Shown here: piece by piece, positions 25,931 through 35,327 of the stretch
Numbering within the stretch: position 1 is the stretch's first letter
How the letters are laid out: the number at the start of each line of letters is the position of its first letter
Assembly (NCBI RefSeq): GCF_001375495.1
Contig: NZ_LN831057.1
Coordinates: forward strand, 248,001 to 312,000
Direction: 5' to 3'
DNA from: Flaviflexus massiliensis
GTDB taxonomy: Bacteria > Actinomycetota > Actinomycetes > Actinomycetales > Actinomycetaceae
DNA length: 64,000 nt
Program-made: the position numbers and the translations under genes
Notes under the pieces: generated by a model
What the model was told of the DNA's origin: nothing
Database searches by the model: none
The model's input: the letters and a program-made list of their open reading frames with translations, nothing else

Positions 25931-26539
25931 ATGTTGAGTTTCCGCAGGGTCCGGGGTGGCGTCAGCTCGGGAGGGGACCTCTTTGAACTCGAGCTCGTTG
26001 CCTCCCTTATGCGCGACATCGTCGCCATCCTCGGAGAGGACGTCGCCGTTGTTGACCTGAGCGATGATCCACTCGATGCACTCGAACGGGAGCTCGCACC
26101 CTCGAAGGACCTGTCACACGATCCGGCAATCGTTCGGTTGTTGCCAGACATGAGTGAGGACCCGGAAGAGGCCCGGGAGCTGCGAGAACTCACGGAATCG
26201 GGTGTCCGGGCTAACAAAGTATCCAATCTCACGACCGTTTACCGGGCCCTCAACACGTCGACCGGACGCGTTTTTGTGCCCGAAAATGAGATCCCGGCGT
26301 GGCTCGCAGCGCTGTCGGATTTGCGTCTGGTTCTTGGCACCCGGCTCGATATTGATAGCTCGGAACGCGCGGATGAAGTGGCAAAGCGGGCGGGAGAGAT
26401 CGCTGACGGGATGGTGACGGATGAGGGGATGACTGAGGAAGAACAGGTCGACCACCAGCTGACACTTGTCTACGCGATGATCACGTGGTGGCAGGATTCA
26501 CTACTCGATGCGGTACGAATGCGTGGCCCGCGCGGTTAA
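25931..26539 (+). CDS. DUF2017 protein
   Basis: 202 aa, all-helical acidic protein typical of the DUF2017 family that lies between clpS and murI in actinobacteria. Visible are [14 protein letters not shown] at the start, [32 protein letters not shown] in the middle (about residues 73-104), and [18 protein letters not shown] near 122-139. No catalytic motif can be seen. Gene order suggests a link with the Clp system, but function is unknown. It starts 2 bp after clpS, and its 3' end runs close to murI. Confidence 0.85.
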   Translation: MLSFRRVRGGVSSGGDLFELELVASLMRDIVAILGEDVAVVDLSDDPLDALERELAPSKDLSHDPAIVRLLPDMSEDPEEARELRELTESGVRANKVSNLTTVYRALNTSTGRVFVPENEIPAWLAALSDLRLVLGTRLDIDSSERADEVAKRAGEIADGMVTDEGMTEEEQVDHQLTLVYAMITWWQDSLLDAVRMRGPRG

Positions 26540-26549
26540 AGTCGAGTCC

Positions 26550-27359
26550 ATGAACGACGCGCCTATCGGCATTTTTGACTCCGGAGTCGGAGGGCTGACC
26601 GTTGCGCGCTCAATTATCGATCAGCTACCACAAGAATCCATCACCTACGTCGGTGACACGGAACACACACCGTACGGCCCCAGGCCGATTGCCGAAGTGC
26701 GGAAGCTGTCACTCAACGTTCTCGACAAACTCGTTGCCTCGGGCGTGAAGATGCTCGTCATGGCCTGCAACTCAGCCTCCGCGGCAGCGTTGCACGATGC
26801 TCGCGAACGCTACCAGGTGCAGATGGGCATCCCCGTCATCGAGGTCATCCAGCCCGCGGTCCGCAGAGCCGCCTCCGCCACCCGCAACGGCAAGATCGGT
26901 GTCATTGGAACCAATGCGACGATCAACTCCGGTGCATACGCGGATGCGTTCGCTGCCGCTCCCACGCTGGACCTGACCATGGCTGCTGCCCCGAGGTTCG
27001 TTGAATTCGTTGAATCGGGCCAAACGAGCGGCCCGGAACTGCTCGAGGTGGCACGAGGCTACCTGGAGCCGATCAAGCAGGCTGGCGTCGATACGCTGGT
27101 CCTGGGTTGCACCCACTACCCGCTGTTGACGGGGGTGATCTCCTACGTCATGGGTCACGACGTCACACTTGTTTCTTCGGCTGAGGAAACCGCGAAAGAT
27201 ACCTATCGGGCACTGGTGGCCGGGGGACTGGAGCGGACCGCAACAAGTGCTCCTCAGTACCGGTTCTTGTCGACTGGCGATTCGGGGTCCTTCCAGACCC
27301 TGGCGCGCCGCTTCCTCGGTCCCGAAGTGGGGACCGTTGACCGTTTGGAGGTCTCATGA
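26550..27359 (+). CDS. murI: Glutamate racemase
   Basis: 269 aa. Converts L- to D-glutamate for peptidoglycan. Catalytic cysteine motifs [11 protein letters not shown] (about residues 70-80) and LGCTHYPLL (about 180-188), N-terminal [18 protein letters not shown] 26550 follows -10 box TAAAGT (26537-26542) by 7 nt, so although it follows DUF2017 by 10 bp it can start its own leaderless mRNA. The 3' end overlaps the next gene by 4 bp (ATGA). Confidence 0.95.
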   Translation: MNDAPIGIFDSGVGGLTVARSIIDQLPQESITYVGDTEHTPYGPRPIAEVRKLSLNVLDKLVASGVKMLVMACNSASAAALHDARERYQVQMGIPVIEVIQPAVRRAASATRNGKIGVIGTNATINSGAYADAFAAAPTLDLTMAAAPRFVEFVESGQTSGPELLEVARGYLEPIKQAGVDTLVLGCTHYPLLTGVISYVMGHDVTLVSSAEETAKDTYRALVAGGLERTATSAPQYRFLSTGDSGSFQTLARRFLGPEVGTVDRLEVS

Positions 27360-28132
27360 AACTAACCGTTGTTGGCTGCACAGGATCCATGTCCGGACCG
27401 AAGGGCGCGGCCTCGTCCTACCTGGTGCAGACGGATACGACGACGATCCTGCTCGACATGGGGCCGGGCTCCATGGGGCAGCTCATGAACTACATCGATC
27501 CCGCCGAGCTCGATGCCATCCTGCTTTCCCACCTCCACACGGACCACGTTGCTGACATTATTGGCATGCAGGTGTACCGGAAGTGGTTCCCCACGGGCCC
27601 GCTCGGACCCATTGACGTGTACAGTCCCGGAGACGGACTTGAACGTACCCGACAAATCGGTGGCGACGCACCTGAAGAAACCTACGCGGGTGAGTTCACC
27701 TTTCACGCCGTCACCGAGGGCGACAAGGTCAAGGTCGGTGACGTTGAGATCGAGTTCTTCCACGCCGAACACCCGGTCCCGGCCCACGCGATGCGGCTGA
27801 CCGGTCCTGCCGGTCAGGTCCTCACCTATTCGGGCGACACCGACTACTGCGAAGGGCAGGTCGAGGCTGCCCGTGGCGCCGACATGTACCTCTGCGAAGC
27901 GGCCTTTGAGGCGGAGAGGGACACAGTTCGCGGAATCCATCTGACCGGTGCTCGCGCCGGCCAGATCGCCACCAAGGCCGGGGTCAAGAACCTGGTCCTC
28001 ACCCACCTGCAGCCCTGGACCGACCCCGATGTTGTCTGCCAAGAAACACGCCAAACCTACGAAGGCCCGATCGCTGTCGCGACTCCCGGGGTTACCTTCC
28101 ACGTAGCCAATTCCCCTAAACTGGAGGCATGA
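27356..28132 (+). CDS. MBL-fold metallo-hydrolase
   Basis: 258 aa. Metal-binding HLHTDH (about residues 60-65) plus later [24 protein letters not shown] and [10 protein letters not shown] supply the His/Asp ligands of an RNase Z/CPD-like beta-lactamase fold. Start [27 protein letters not shown] is typical of the MSMEG/Rv1339-like group found next to rph in actinobacteria; Rv1339 relatives have been reported as cAMP phosphodiesterases, so that activity is possible. Overlaps murI and rph by 4 bp each; part of the murI-rdgB operon. Confidence 0.88.
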   Translation: MKLTVVGCTGSMSGPKGAASSYLVQTDTTTILLDMGPGSMGQLMNYIDPAELDAILLSHLHTDHVADIIGMQVYRKWFPTGPLGPIDVYSPGDGLERTRQIGGDAPEETYAGEFTFHAVTEGDKVKVGDVEIEFFHAEHPVPAHAMRLTGPAGQVLTYSGDTDYCEGQVEAARGADMYLCEAAFEAERDTVRGIHLTGARAGQIATKAGVKNLVLTHLQPWTDPDVVCQETRQTYEGPIAVATPGVTFHVANSPKLEA

Positions 28133-28848
28133 CAACTCGCAAAGATCTTCGCAGCCTCGACGAACTCCGTAACATCACCATCACCCCCAGATGGCAGGAG
28201 GCAGGCGAAGGCAGTTGCCTCATCGAATACGGCAAAACCCGAGTCCTCTGCACCGCATCCTTCACCGAAGGTGTACCCCGCTGGAAGGCCGGATCCGGTG
28301 AAGGCTGGGTCACCGCAGAATATGCGATGCTGCCCAGGGCCACGGATTCACGCAACTCACGCGAATCCGTCAAAGGCAAGATCGGGGGACGCACCCACGA
28401 GATCTCACGCCTCATCGGACGCTCGCTGCGCGCAGTTGTTGACATGAGCAAGCTGGGGGAGAACTCGATTGTTCTCGATTGCGATGTTCTCCAGGCCGAT
28501 GGTGGCACCCGCACCGCCTCCATCACCGGCGCTTACGTTGCCCTTGCCCTCGCGGTCGAGTGGGCACTCGAGAATAAGATCCTGACCAAGTCACCTCTAA
28601 CCGATTCGGTTGCGGCCGTGTCGGTCGGTATTGTTGATGGCATTCCAATGCTCGACCTGCCCTATGAGGAGGATGTGCGGGCGGATACGGACATGAACGT
28701 CGTTGTTACCGGCTCCGGCACATTCGTTGAGGTGCAGGGCACGGCAGAAAACGGTGCTTTCAACCGGGATGAACTCAACTCCCTCCTTGATCTTGCACTC
28801 AAGGGCTGCGAGGAGCTCGCTGATCTGCAGAAGGAGGCACTTGCATGA
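28129..28848 (+). CDS. rph: Ribonuclease PH
   Basis: 239 aa. Trims tRNA 3' ends phosphorolytically. Family segments: [18 protein letters not shown] (about residues 25-42), [50 protein letters not shown] and [20 protein letters not shown] 28129 overlaps the previous stop by 4 bp; TAAACT six nt before the ATG and GGAGG between them could allow either an internal leaderless promoter or coupled translation. Confidence 0.95.
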   Translation: MTTRKDLRSLDELRNITITPRWQEAGEGSCLIEYGKTRVLCTASFTEGVPRWKAGSGEGWVTAEYAMLPRATDSRNSRESVKGKIGGRTHEISRLIGRSLRAVVDMSKLGENSIVLDCDVLQADGGTRTASITGAYVALALAVEWALENKILTKSPLTDSVAAVSVGIVDGIPMLDLPYEEDVRADTDMNVVVTGSGTFVEVQGTAENGAFNRDELNSLLDLALKGCEELADLQKEALA

Positions 28849-29420
28849 TTCTCGCCTCCCGTAACCCCCACAAGCTTGAAGAAGTGAAGGCAATCCTGGG
28901 TCGAGACGATCTCGTCCTCTCCCCTGCAAACCTCGGTGAGCCGATCGAAAACGATGTCACCTTCGCCGGCAATGCCCTCATCAAAGCCCGCTACGTTGCT
29001 GAACGCACCGGCGAAGCCGTGATCGCCGACGATTCGGGTCTCTGTGTCGACGTGCTAGGGGGAGCCCCCGGTGTGTTCTCGGCCCGCTGGTGCGGCCGCC
29101 ATGGCGCTGATGACGAAAACCTGCACCTTCTGCTCAATCAGATCCAGGACATTGGTGATGAGTTCCGGAAAGCCAAGTTCGTCTGTGCCGCGGTTTACGT
29201 CGAGCCGGGAGGTCAGGACATTATCGCGACGGGGGTCATGGCGGGATCACTCCTGCGCGAACCGCGCGGTGACGGCGGTTTTGGTTACGACCCGATCTTT
29301 GTTCCAGAAGGCCACGATGTGACGGCAGCCGAACTCAGCCCGGAGGAGAAGAACTCAATCTCCCACCGCGGTCAAGCCTTCCGTGCCCTCGTCAAAGAAC
29401 TGGAACGCCACGTGTTCTAG
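28845..29420 (+). CDS. rdgB: Non-canonical purine NTP pyrophosphatase (RdgB/HAM1)
   Basis: 191 aa. Hydrolyses dITP/XTP to monophosphates, keeping them out of [17 protein letters not shown] at the N-terminus is the nucleotide-binding motif, then [26 protein letters not shown] (about residues 62-87), [15 protein letters not shown] and [11 protein letters not shown]. Overlaps rph by 4 bp and ends the murI-MBL-rph-rdgB operon at a strong terminator. Confidence 0.95.
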   Translation: MILASRNPHKLEEVKAILGRDDLVLSPANLGEPIENDVTFAGNALIKARYVAERTGEAVIADDSGLCVDVLGGAPGVFSARWCGRHGADDENLHLLLNQIQDIGDEFRKAKFVCAAVYVEPGGQDIIATGVMAGSLLREPRGDGGFGYDPIFVPEGHDVTAAELSPEEKNSISHRGQAFRALVKELERHVF

Positions 29421-29436
29421 TTTTCTATTCTCAATG

Positions 29437-29475
29437 GGTTGGTGCCTGCCAGATTCTGGCAGGCACCAACCTTTT
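29437..29475 (+). terminator. Rho-independent terminator of the murI-rdgB operon
   Basis: 15-bp perfect stem GGTTGGTGCCTGCCA (29437-29451) with TGGCAGGCACCAACC (29457-29471), 5-nt loop, TTTT tail. Confidence 0.9.
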
Positions 29476-29533
29476 CCAATCCAATACCGGTAAGGCCGAG
29501 ACCGGACTTACACGCTTGAATGCGGTTTTTCCG

Positions 29534-30613
29534 TTACTTGAGCGCTGCTTTTAGGTCATCGATAAGGTCTGTCGGGTCCTCGAGACCGATCGAGAGGCGA
29601 AGCAGGCTGTTCGTGAGGCCGTAGGACTCACGGATCTCGACGGGAATATCGGCATGGGTCTGGGTGACGGGATGGGTGATGAGGCTTTCTGCCCCGCCGA
29701 GGGACTCCGCATAGGTGAAGACCTGGAGAGCGGAAAGGATGCCCGCAATCTTGGTTTCGTCTTGAACCTTGAGGGAGATCATCGCCCCGCGACCCGGGTA
29801 GAAGACTTCGGTTACCTCAGGAATTTCCTTGAGTGCCTCGGCGATGAGCTTGGCTGAGGACTCCTGGCGGTCGAAACGGACCGGGAGAGTCTTGAGGGAG
29901 CGGAGGAACAACCACGAATCGAAGGGGGAGAGGGTGGGCCCGGTCGTGTTCGACAGCCATGCGAGCTTCTCACCAACCGCCTCATCATTGGTCACCACGA
30001 CGCCCGCAAGGACATCATTGTGGCCCGTCAGGTACTTGGTACCCGAGTGTAGCGAGATCGTTGCCCCCTCGTCGAGGGGACGTTGACGCAGCGGGGTGAG
30101 GAACGTGTTGTCGACAATGACATGAACCCCGTGGGGTTTTGCCATCTCGCTCACCTTCGCGATGCTGATCTCCTTCATGAGCGGATTCGTCGGTGTTTCG
30201 AGGAAGATTCCGGTCACGGAGTCGTTCAGCTGCTCTCCTAGATCATCGTAGGAATCGAAGTAGGAGAAGGTGGCTTGACTGTTCTCTTCGAGCGCATTGA
30301 AGTAGCGGTATGAGCCGCCGTACACGTCCCTGGTCACCAGGAAGTGCGAGCCGACGGGGTAGAGTCCGAAAACGAGTTGGATGGCGGACATGCCAGACGA
30401 GGTCGCAACCGCATGCGTGCCGTTCTCGAGAACCGCCAATCCCTGTTCGAGCACTGTTCTTGTGGGGTTCTTTGTTCGGGTGTAGTCGAATCCGGTACTT
30501 CGTCCCAGCTCGGGGTGCTCATAGGTGGTCGACATGTGGATCGGCATGCTAATAGCACCTGTTGCGGGATCCTGTCGATTACCTAGCTGGGCGAGAATCG
30601 TTTCAATACTCAA
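29534..30613 (-). CDS. Transsulfuration PLP enzyme (cystathionine gamma-synthase/lyase type)
   Basis: 359 aa, slightly shorter than the about 380 aa usual for MetB/MetC. PLP lysine in SLHSGTKYLTGHNDVLAGVVVT (about residues 180-201), ATSSGMSAIQLVFGLYPVG for cofactor phosphate binding, ETPTNPLMKEISI, and C-terminal SLGGAESLITHPVTQTHADIP...LRLSIGLEDPTDLIDDL. It makes or cleaves cystathionine-type intermediates in methionine/cysteine metabolism; MetB, MetC and MGL cannot be separated here. The start is TTG 30613 with AGGAGG 5 nt upstream; no ATG fits. The long leader (30614-30878) may be a regulatory RNA. Confidence 0.88.
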   Translation of the reverse strand: MSIETILAQLGNRQDPATGAISMPIHMSTTYEHPELGRSTGFDYTRTKNPTRTVLEQGLAVLENGTHAVATSSGMSAIQLVFGLYPVGSHFLVTRDVYGGSYRYFNALEENSQATFSYFDSYDDLGEQLNDSVTGIFLETPTNPLMKEISIAKVSEMAKPHGVHVIVDNTFLTPLRQRPLDEGATISLHSGTKYLTGHNDVLAGVVVTNDEAVGEKLAWLSNTTGPTLSPFDSWLFLRSLKTLPVRFDRQESSAKLIAEALKEIPEVTEVFYPGRGAMISLKVQDETKIAGILSALQVFTYAESLGGAESLITHPVTQTHADIPVEIRESYGLTNSLLRLSIGLEDPTDLIDDLKAALK

Positions 30614-30878
30614 TGGGGCCTCCTAAACACTTAGGTTAACCGTACATTTGATACGAAACCTGCACCGGCGGCCTCGGTCTTCCAGAGTGAGAAACCGGCC
30701 CCCCGGCCCCCCGACTCTTAGGGCACTTTGCACCTTTAACGGACCGGCTGTGGCAGGGGCTTGTGAACGCCGGGGGATTGCTGGAGGTAAGCCTGAGTGG
30801 ACGATTCTGTCCTGTGTCAGGCGCGTGGGTTTAGGCGTGGGTTAGGTTCAGGAAATAGCGGTGCGTTACGTTCAGGTT
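30614..30878 (-). other. Long, possibly structured 5' leader of the transsulfuration gene
   Basis: 265 bp with no gene. On the minus strand an ACTC...GAGT closing pair flanks a GC-rich segment containing GGTGCAAAGTGCC, loosely like the GGTGCTAA core of SAM riboswitches, and GCCTGA/TCAGGC can form another stem. The match is incomplete. Confidence 0.3.
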
Positions 30879-31223
30879 CTAGCCGTGTTTCTCGCTTGTG
30901 CGGGTGATGGCGAGGTGAATGAGCCGCCACCCGAAAAAGAACACGGCAAGGACCGCCGCGGTGACGAAGGGAAAGGCTCCGCTCAGACCGTCACCGAAAG
31001 CCCAGCGTAGGGCTAGGCCACCCACCGTGGTAATGACGTACACGATCGCACCTGCGGTGAGCGATGCTGGTGCGCGGCGGACCTGGGGAAGAAGCCAGGC
31101 GGCGATGAGGGCGAGGACGAAGGGAAGAACCGTGAGCGGGTACTCGGACCAGGAAGAGTCATGGGAGTTCATTCCCATCGCAACAAAAAGCCCCGTCAGA
31201 ACAAGATCAAGAAGAAAGAACAT
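30879..31223 (-). CDS. DUF3054 membrane protein
   Basis: 114 aa, four hydrophobic helices. Family segments PLTVLPFVLALIAAWLLPQV (about residues 29-48) and GLALRWAFGDGLSGAFPFVTAAVLAVFFFGWRL (about 68-100); the RWAFG/GxSGAFxFV pattern is characteristic. Function unknown. Its ATG 31223 directly abuts the stop codon of the upstream NUDIX gene, so the two are co-translated. Confidence 0.85.
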   Translation of the reverse strand: MFFLLDLVLTGLFVAMGMNSHDSSWSEYPLTVLPFVLALIAAWLLPQVRRAPASLTAGAIVYVITTVGGLALRWAFGDGLSGAFPFVTAAVLAVFFFGWRLIHLAITRTSEKHG

Positions 31224-31751
31224 TTACAGATTGAGGTAGGCGATGGCTTGGCGGAGGATTCGGGCGTGCGACTGGCTCATTTCGTCCTGCAACTCCGGAG
31301 TCTTCAACTCACCAGGAGTGAACCAGTTGACGTCGAGAGTATCGGCCGCAGGATCGCATTCACCGAGAACGGGAACGATGTAGCAGAGCGAGACCGCGTG
31401 GTGCCGTTCATCAAACATCTCCGACCCCGGGGTCGGGAAGTATTCGGCAATGGTGAAGGGGATGATGGTTTGAGGGAGCTGGGGGAGAGACATCGGCCCC
31501 AAGTCCTTCTCGATGTGACGGGCGATGGCTTCCCGGATCGACTCGTGGAACAGGACCCTGCCCGAGACGAGAGCACGCGAAATCCCATCATCCTGCGCAC
31601 CGAGCAGCAGGCCGACGGACTCCACTTCACCCCGCTCATCGGTCCGCACGGGGACGACGTCGACGTAAACCATGGGGACCTTTCGTCGGACAAACTCGAG
31701 TTCGTCCGGTGATAGCCACGGTCCCATATCTCCAGATGCAATATCGCTCAC
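31224..31751 (-). CDS. NUDIX-like protein of the DUF4916 type
   Basis: 175 aa. WLSPDELEFVRRKVPMVYVDVVPVRTDERGEVESVGLLL at the start and SGRVLFHESIREAIARHIEKDLGP in the middle (about residues 63-86) align with a NUDIX box in which the usual GxxxxxExxxxAxxREL is altered (ESIREAIARHIEKDLG), so hydrolysis may be weak or changed. Then YFPTPGSEMFDERHHAVSLCYIVPV and VNWFTPGEL, the normal C-terminal strands. GTG 31751 begins MSDIAS; CAGAAT 6 nt before it is a -10 candidate. Confidence 0.8.
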   Translation of the reverse strand: MSDIASGDMGPWLSPDELEFVRRKVPMVYVDVVPVRTDERGEVESVGLLLGAQDDGISRALVSGRVLFHESIREAIARHIEKDLGPMSLPQLPQTIIPFTIAEYFPTPGSEMFDERHHAVSLCYIVPVLGECDPAADTLDVNWFTPGELKTPELQDEMSQSHARILRQAIAYLNL

Positions 31752-31799
31752 AGGACGATTCTGCCAGCAAATCGGTCACAGGTATGAGATTGTCAGCGT

Positions 31800-32114
31800 A
31801 TGGAGAACATACCCCGCCTCTACCTCATCACCGCCGGCATTGCCGCAGCCTATTTCCTTTCCGGAGTTGTTCTGCTGATCATCGCCAGCTTCGAACCAAT
31901 GCTTGCGGTCGGTTGCGTCTTCTCCTTCATCGGTGTGCTGGCAGCGTTCTATGGCGCACGTAAGAATCGTCAAGTGTGGTGGGCGAGTGGGATCATGGTG
32001 GTCGGTTTTCTCACCCCAACCGTGTGGGGAATGATCCCGATGATCATCTCCCTCGTTCTTGTCGCCGTCATCATGTGGTGGGAGTGGAAGGTCACCAAGG
32101 AAACTCGTGACTGA
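31800..32114 (+). CDS. Small membrane protein, function unknown
   Basis: 104 aa with three to four hydrophobic helices (about residues 8-30, 33-52, 60-75 and 78-93) and a basic tail (WKVTKETRD). No family is recognised. It is divergent from the DUF4916 gene with only 48 bp between starts. The downstream 32115-32353 has no gene except a hairpin. Confidence 0.6.
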   Translation: MENIPRLYLITAGIAAAYFLSGVVLLIIASFEPMLAVGCVFSFIGVLAAFYGARKNRQVWWASGIMVVGFLTPTVWGMIPMIISLVLVAVIMWWEWKVTKETRD

Positions 32115-32262
32115 TGGGAAAGGCTCTTTGAGCAGCATGCCTGCGATGATCCGTGCAGAAACGAGTGCACGCAGTCAGCTCGCGCGGGTTTCGTTTCAAC
32201 AGGGTGTCCCGAGTCTTGACGGGTTCCCCGAATTTAATGCTCTGAAGTCGATTGAGAGAAAG

Positions 32263-32291
32263 GTGTGCCCGGCTCATTGAGCCGGGCACAC
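32263..32291. terminator. Hairpin between convergent genes
   Basis: 14-bp perfect inverted repeat GTGTGCCCGGCTCA (32263-32276)/TGAGCCGGGCACAC (32278-32291) around a single base. No T-run, but it is placed between the small membrane protein gene and pntB as the terminators elsewhere in this window are. Confidence 0.6.
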
Positions 32292-32353
32292 TGATGCTGT
32301 TCTGTCCGCAAGCCAGTTACCTGAAGTACTCGAGCATGGGAGTTGGCTTTGAG

Positions 32354-33778
32354 TTATTTGGCCGTGACGGAGAGTTCCGTGTTGATGGCATCGACCGAGG
32401 CCTTGGCATCGCCCAGAAGCATGTCCGTGTTGTCCTCAAAGAAGAGTGGGTTCTCAACACCTGCATAGCCCGCATTACCCATCGATCGTTTGAAGACGAC
32501 AACGTTTTTCGCTTCCCAAACCCGCAAGACCGGCATGCCTTCAATCGGCGATCCTGGCTCCTCGGCTGCGGGGTTGACGGTGTCGTTGGCTCCGATGACG
32601 AGGACTACATCCACGTCGGAAAATTCGTCGTTGATCTCATCGAGCTCGTGGACGATGTCGTAGGCGACCTTCGCTTCGGCCAGTAGCACATTCATGTGTC
32701 CGGGCAGCCGGCCTGCAACGGGATGGATGCCAAAAGTCACGTCAACGCCGGAGTCAATGAGACGCTTGGTGAGGTCCGCAACCGGGTACTGTGCCTGCGC
32801 CACCGCCATGCCATACCCCGGGGTGATAACAACCTTCTTCGCTTCGGCCAGTAGCTGTGCCACCTGGGAGGCGGTTGTTTCGGTGTGGGTGCCATAGTCA
32901 CGTGCCTCACCCGAGGACGTGGTGGCGCCGAAGCCGCCGAGAATGACGGAGATGAAGGAGCGGTTCATGGCCTTGCACATGATGTAGGACAGGAACGCAC
33001 CCGAGGACCCGACGAGGGCACCGGTGATGATGAGGAGGTCGTTCTCGAGCATGAAACCAGCAGCCGCTGCCGCCCACCCCGAGTACGAGTTGAGCATGGA
33101 CACTACGACCGGCATGTCACCACCGCCGATGGCGGCCACGAGGTGGAGTCCGAGGAGGAGGGAAATGATGGTCATGAGCAGGAGCGGGATAAGACCGGCT
33201 CCGGTCGTGTTCGTATTCATGAACCAGGCCATGAGGCCGACCGAGACGATGATTGCGAGAAGGTTGAGCCAGTTACGTCCTGGAAGGAGGAGTGCCTTGG
33301 ACTTCATCTTCGCCGACAGTTTGAGGTAGGCGATGATCGAACCGGTGAAGGTCACGGAACCAATGAAGACGCCGAGGAAGATCTCACCCATGAGGAACGT
33401 GTGGTAGCTACCCGAACCACCAACCGAGGTCAGGAACGTGTTGTAGCCGACCAGAACGGCGGCCAAACCAACAAACGAGTGAAGGAGAGCAATAAGTTCC
33501 GGCATCTCCGTCATCCCCACCTTCTTTGCCAGGCGCAGGCCAATCACGGCACCAATGGCTATCGCCAGCAGGATGAGAATGAGGGTGGCGGCAATCCCGC
33601 GTGCGGGATCCGAGTCGAGGGCAAGCCATACGGTTGCAATGAGTGCAATCGCCATGCCGATGACGCCGGAGGTGTTACCCGATTGGGCGGTCTCGTGCTT
33701 GGACAGGCCCCGCAGGGCATTGATGAAGAAAAGCGCTGCAACGAGGTAAGCGAGTGCAACAACATTTTGTGCATCCAT
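32354..33778 (-). CDS. pntB: NAD(P) transhydrogenase subunit beta
   Basis: 474 aa. Membrane proton-translocating transhydrogenase making NADPH from NADH. Eight or nine helices in residues about 5-260, then the NADP-binding domain [24 protein letters not shown] (about 312-332), [66 protein letters not shown], which contains the NADP-binding GANDTVNP and KRS motifs. Lies 2 bp after pntA on the same strand, so co-translated. Confidence 0.95.
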   Translation of the reverse strand: MDAQNVVALAYLVAALFFINALRGLSKHETAQSGNTSGVIGMAIALIATVWLALDSDPARGIAATLILILLAIAIGAVIGLRLAKKVGMTEMPELIALLHSFVGLAAVLVGYNTFLTSVGGSGSYHTFLMGEIFLGVFIGSVTFTGSIIAYLKLSAKMKSKALLLPGRNWLNLLAIIVSVGLMAWFMNTNTTGAGLIPLLLMTIISLLLGLHLVAAIGGGDMPVVVSMLNSYSGWAAAAAGFMLENDLLIITGALVGSSGAFLSYIMCKAMNRSFISVILGGFGATTSSGEARDYGTHTETTASQVAQLLAEAKKVVITPGYGMAVAQAQYPVADLTKRLIDSGVDVTFGIHPVAGRLPGHMNVLLAEAKVAYDIVHELDEINDEFSDVDVVLVIGANDTVNPAAEEPGSPIEGMPVLRVWEAKNVVVFKRSMGNAGYAGVENPLFFEDNTDMLLGDAKASVDAINTELSVTAK

Positions 33779-33780
33779 AA

Positions 33781-35298
33781 CTATGCCCTCCTAAACATGC
33801 CGAGCATGCGGTGAGTGACGGCAAAACCGCCGAAAATATTGATTGACGCAATGACGATGGCGATGAAGCTGAAGATCGTCACCCACCAGTTTGAACTGCC
33901 AATCAGCAGGATCGCGCCAACGATGATGATGCCGGAAATCGCGTTCGTGACGCTCATGAGCGGCGTATGGAGTGCATGCGTCACGTTCGTGATGACGTAG
34001 TAGCCGACGATAATTGCGAGGGCGAGCACAATGTAGTGCCCCGCAATCTCGAGCGGAGTCACAAGCACAAGAGCAGCCCCAATGACCGCCGCAAGGGCGA
34101 GCCAAATCATCGACTTTTTCATCCCGCTCGGTTCCGGTGTCGCGGCGGCCGGCTCGGCCTCGACGGGCTTCGGCGCGGGGGTGGCGGACACCTGGATCGG
34201 GCGTGGCGGCCAGAGAACCTGACCGGCATCTGCCACCGTCACGGTGCGAATGATGACGTCCTCAAAATCGATCTTGGCCCGACCATCCTTCTCAGGAGTG
34301 AGGAGCTTGAGGTAGTTGACGATGTTCTGGGCATACAGCTGAGAGGCCTGGGCAGGAAGCCGGGCCGCAAGATCCTCGATACCGATAATGGTGACGCCAT
34401 TCTCGGTCACGATCGTCCGGCCGGGCTCGGTCAGCTCGCAGTTACCGCCACCAGCCGCTGCCATGTCAACAATGACGGAGCCGGGCTTCATCTTCGCCAC
34501 CATCTCACCCGTGATCAGGAGGGGTGAGCGGCGACCGGGAATCGAGGCCGTTGTGATGACAATGTCGGCCTCGGCGGACTGTTCGGCATAGAGCTGCGAG
34601 GCAGCGTCGGCCTGGGCCTGCGTCATTTCCTTCGCGTAACCATCTGCGGATTCCTGGGCGGGGGCGGCAATCGGGATGAATTCGGCACCCATCGATTCGA
34701 CCTGCTCACCGACCTCAGCACGAACATCGGTCGCCTTGACGACTGCACCCATGGAGCCCGCTGTACCGATTGCGGCAAGCCCGGCCACACCGGCACCGAT
34801 CACGTAGATCGTGGCGGGTGGGACCTTGCCGGCGGCAGTGACCTGGCCCGTGAAAAGGCGGCCGAAGGCATGGGCGGCCTCGATGACTGCCCGGTAGCCA
34901 GCAACGTTTGCCTGGCTCGACAGCACGTCCATCGACTGCGCGCGGGAGATACGGGGAATCGCGTCCATGGCCATCCCCGTGACACCCTGCTCGGCAAGTG
35001 TTTCCACCAGGTGCGGATTCGCGCCCGGGGAGAGTTTGGAGATGAGGATGGACCCCCTGCGAACCTGATGCAGGTCGGCCGGGGGTCTAATGCTGGTCAC
35101 AATGTCGGACGCCCACACTTCGTCGCTGGCTACGATCCTGGCACCTGCCCTAACATACTGCTCATCAGGGAACTGGGCTTGACCGCCCGCACCGGATTCG
35201 ACACCCACGTCGTATCCAAGTTTGATGAGTTGAGACACGGTGTCAGGGGTAGCTGCGACAAGGGCTTGACCAGCTTCGGCTGGAACACCAATTCGCAC
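33781..35298 (-). CDS. pntA: NAD(P) transhydrogenase subunit alpha (alpha1-alpha2 fused)
   Basis: 505 aa. NAD-binding domain I, starting [21 protein letters not shown] and with [28 protein letters not shown] (about residues 167-194), is joined in one chain to the four-helix membrane part ([22 protein letters not shown]...THRMLGMF, about 392-503), as in E. coli, not split as in some bacteria. GTG 35298 has AAGGGAA about 8 nt upstream; no ATG fits. First gene of pntAB. Confidence 0.95.
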   Translation of the reverse strand: MRIGVPAEAGQALVAATPDTVSQLIKLGYDVGVESGAGGQAQFPDEQYVRAGARIVASDEVWASDIVTSIRPPADLHQVRRGSILISKLSPGANPHLVETLAEQGVTGMAMDAIPRISRAQSMDVLSSQANVAGYRAVIEAAHAFGRLFTGQVTAAGKVPPATIYVIGAGVAGLAAIGTAGSMGAVVKATDVRAEVGEQVESMGAEFIPIAAPAQESADGYAKEMTQAQADAASQLYAEQSAEADIVITTASIPGRRSPLLITGEMVAKMKPGSVIVDMAAAGGGNCELTEPGRTIVTENGVTIIGIEDLAARLPAQASQLYAQNIVNYLKLLTPEKDGRAKIDFEDVIIRTVTVADAGQVLWPPRPIQVSATPAPKPVEAEPAAATPEPSGMKKSMIWLALAAVIGAALVLVTPLEIAGHYIVLALAIIVGYYVITNVTHALHTPLMSVTNAISGIIIVGAILLIGSSNWWVTIFSFIAIVIASINIFGGFAVTHRMLGMFRRA

Positions 35299-35327
35299 GA
35301 TAAATTCCCTTCACGGAATGACGATAA

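Noticed and set aside
27362-28135. 257-codon minus-strand open frame
   Set aside because: Antisense of the MBL-fold gene within a tight plus-strand operon.
32885-33814. 309-codon plus-strand open frame rich in Glu/His/Asn
   Set aside because: Antisense of pntB; composition is that of reverse-read hydrophobic codons.
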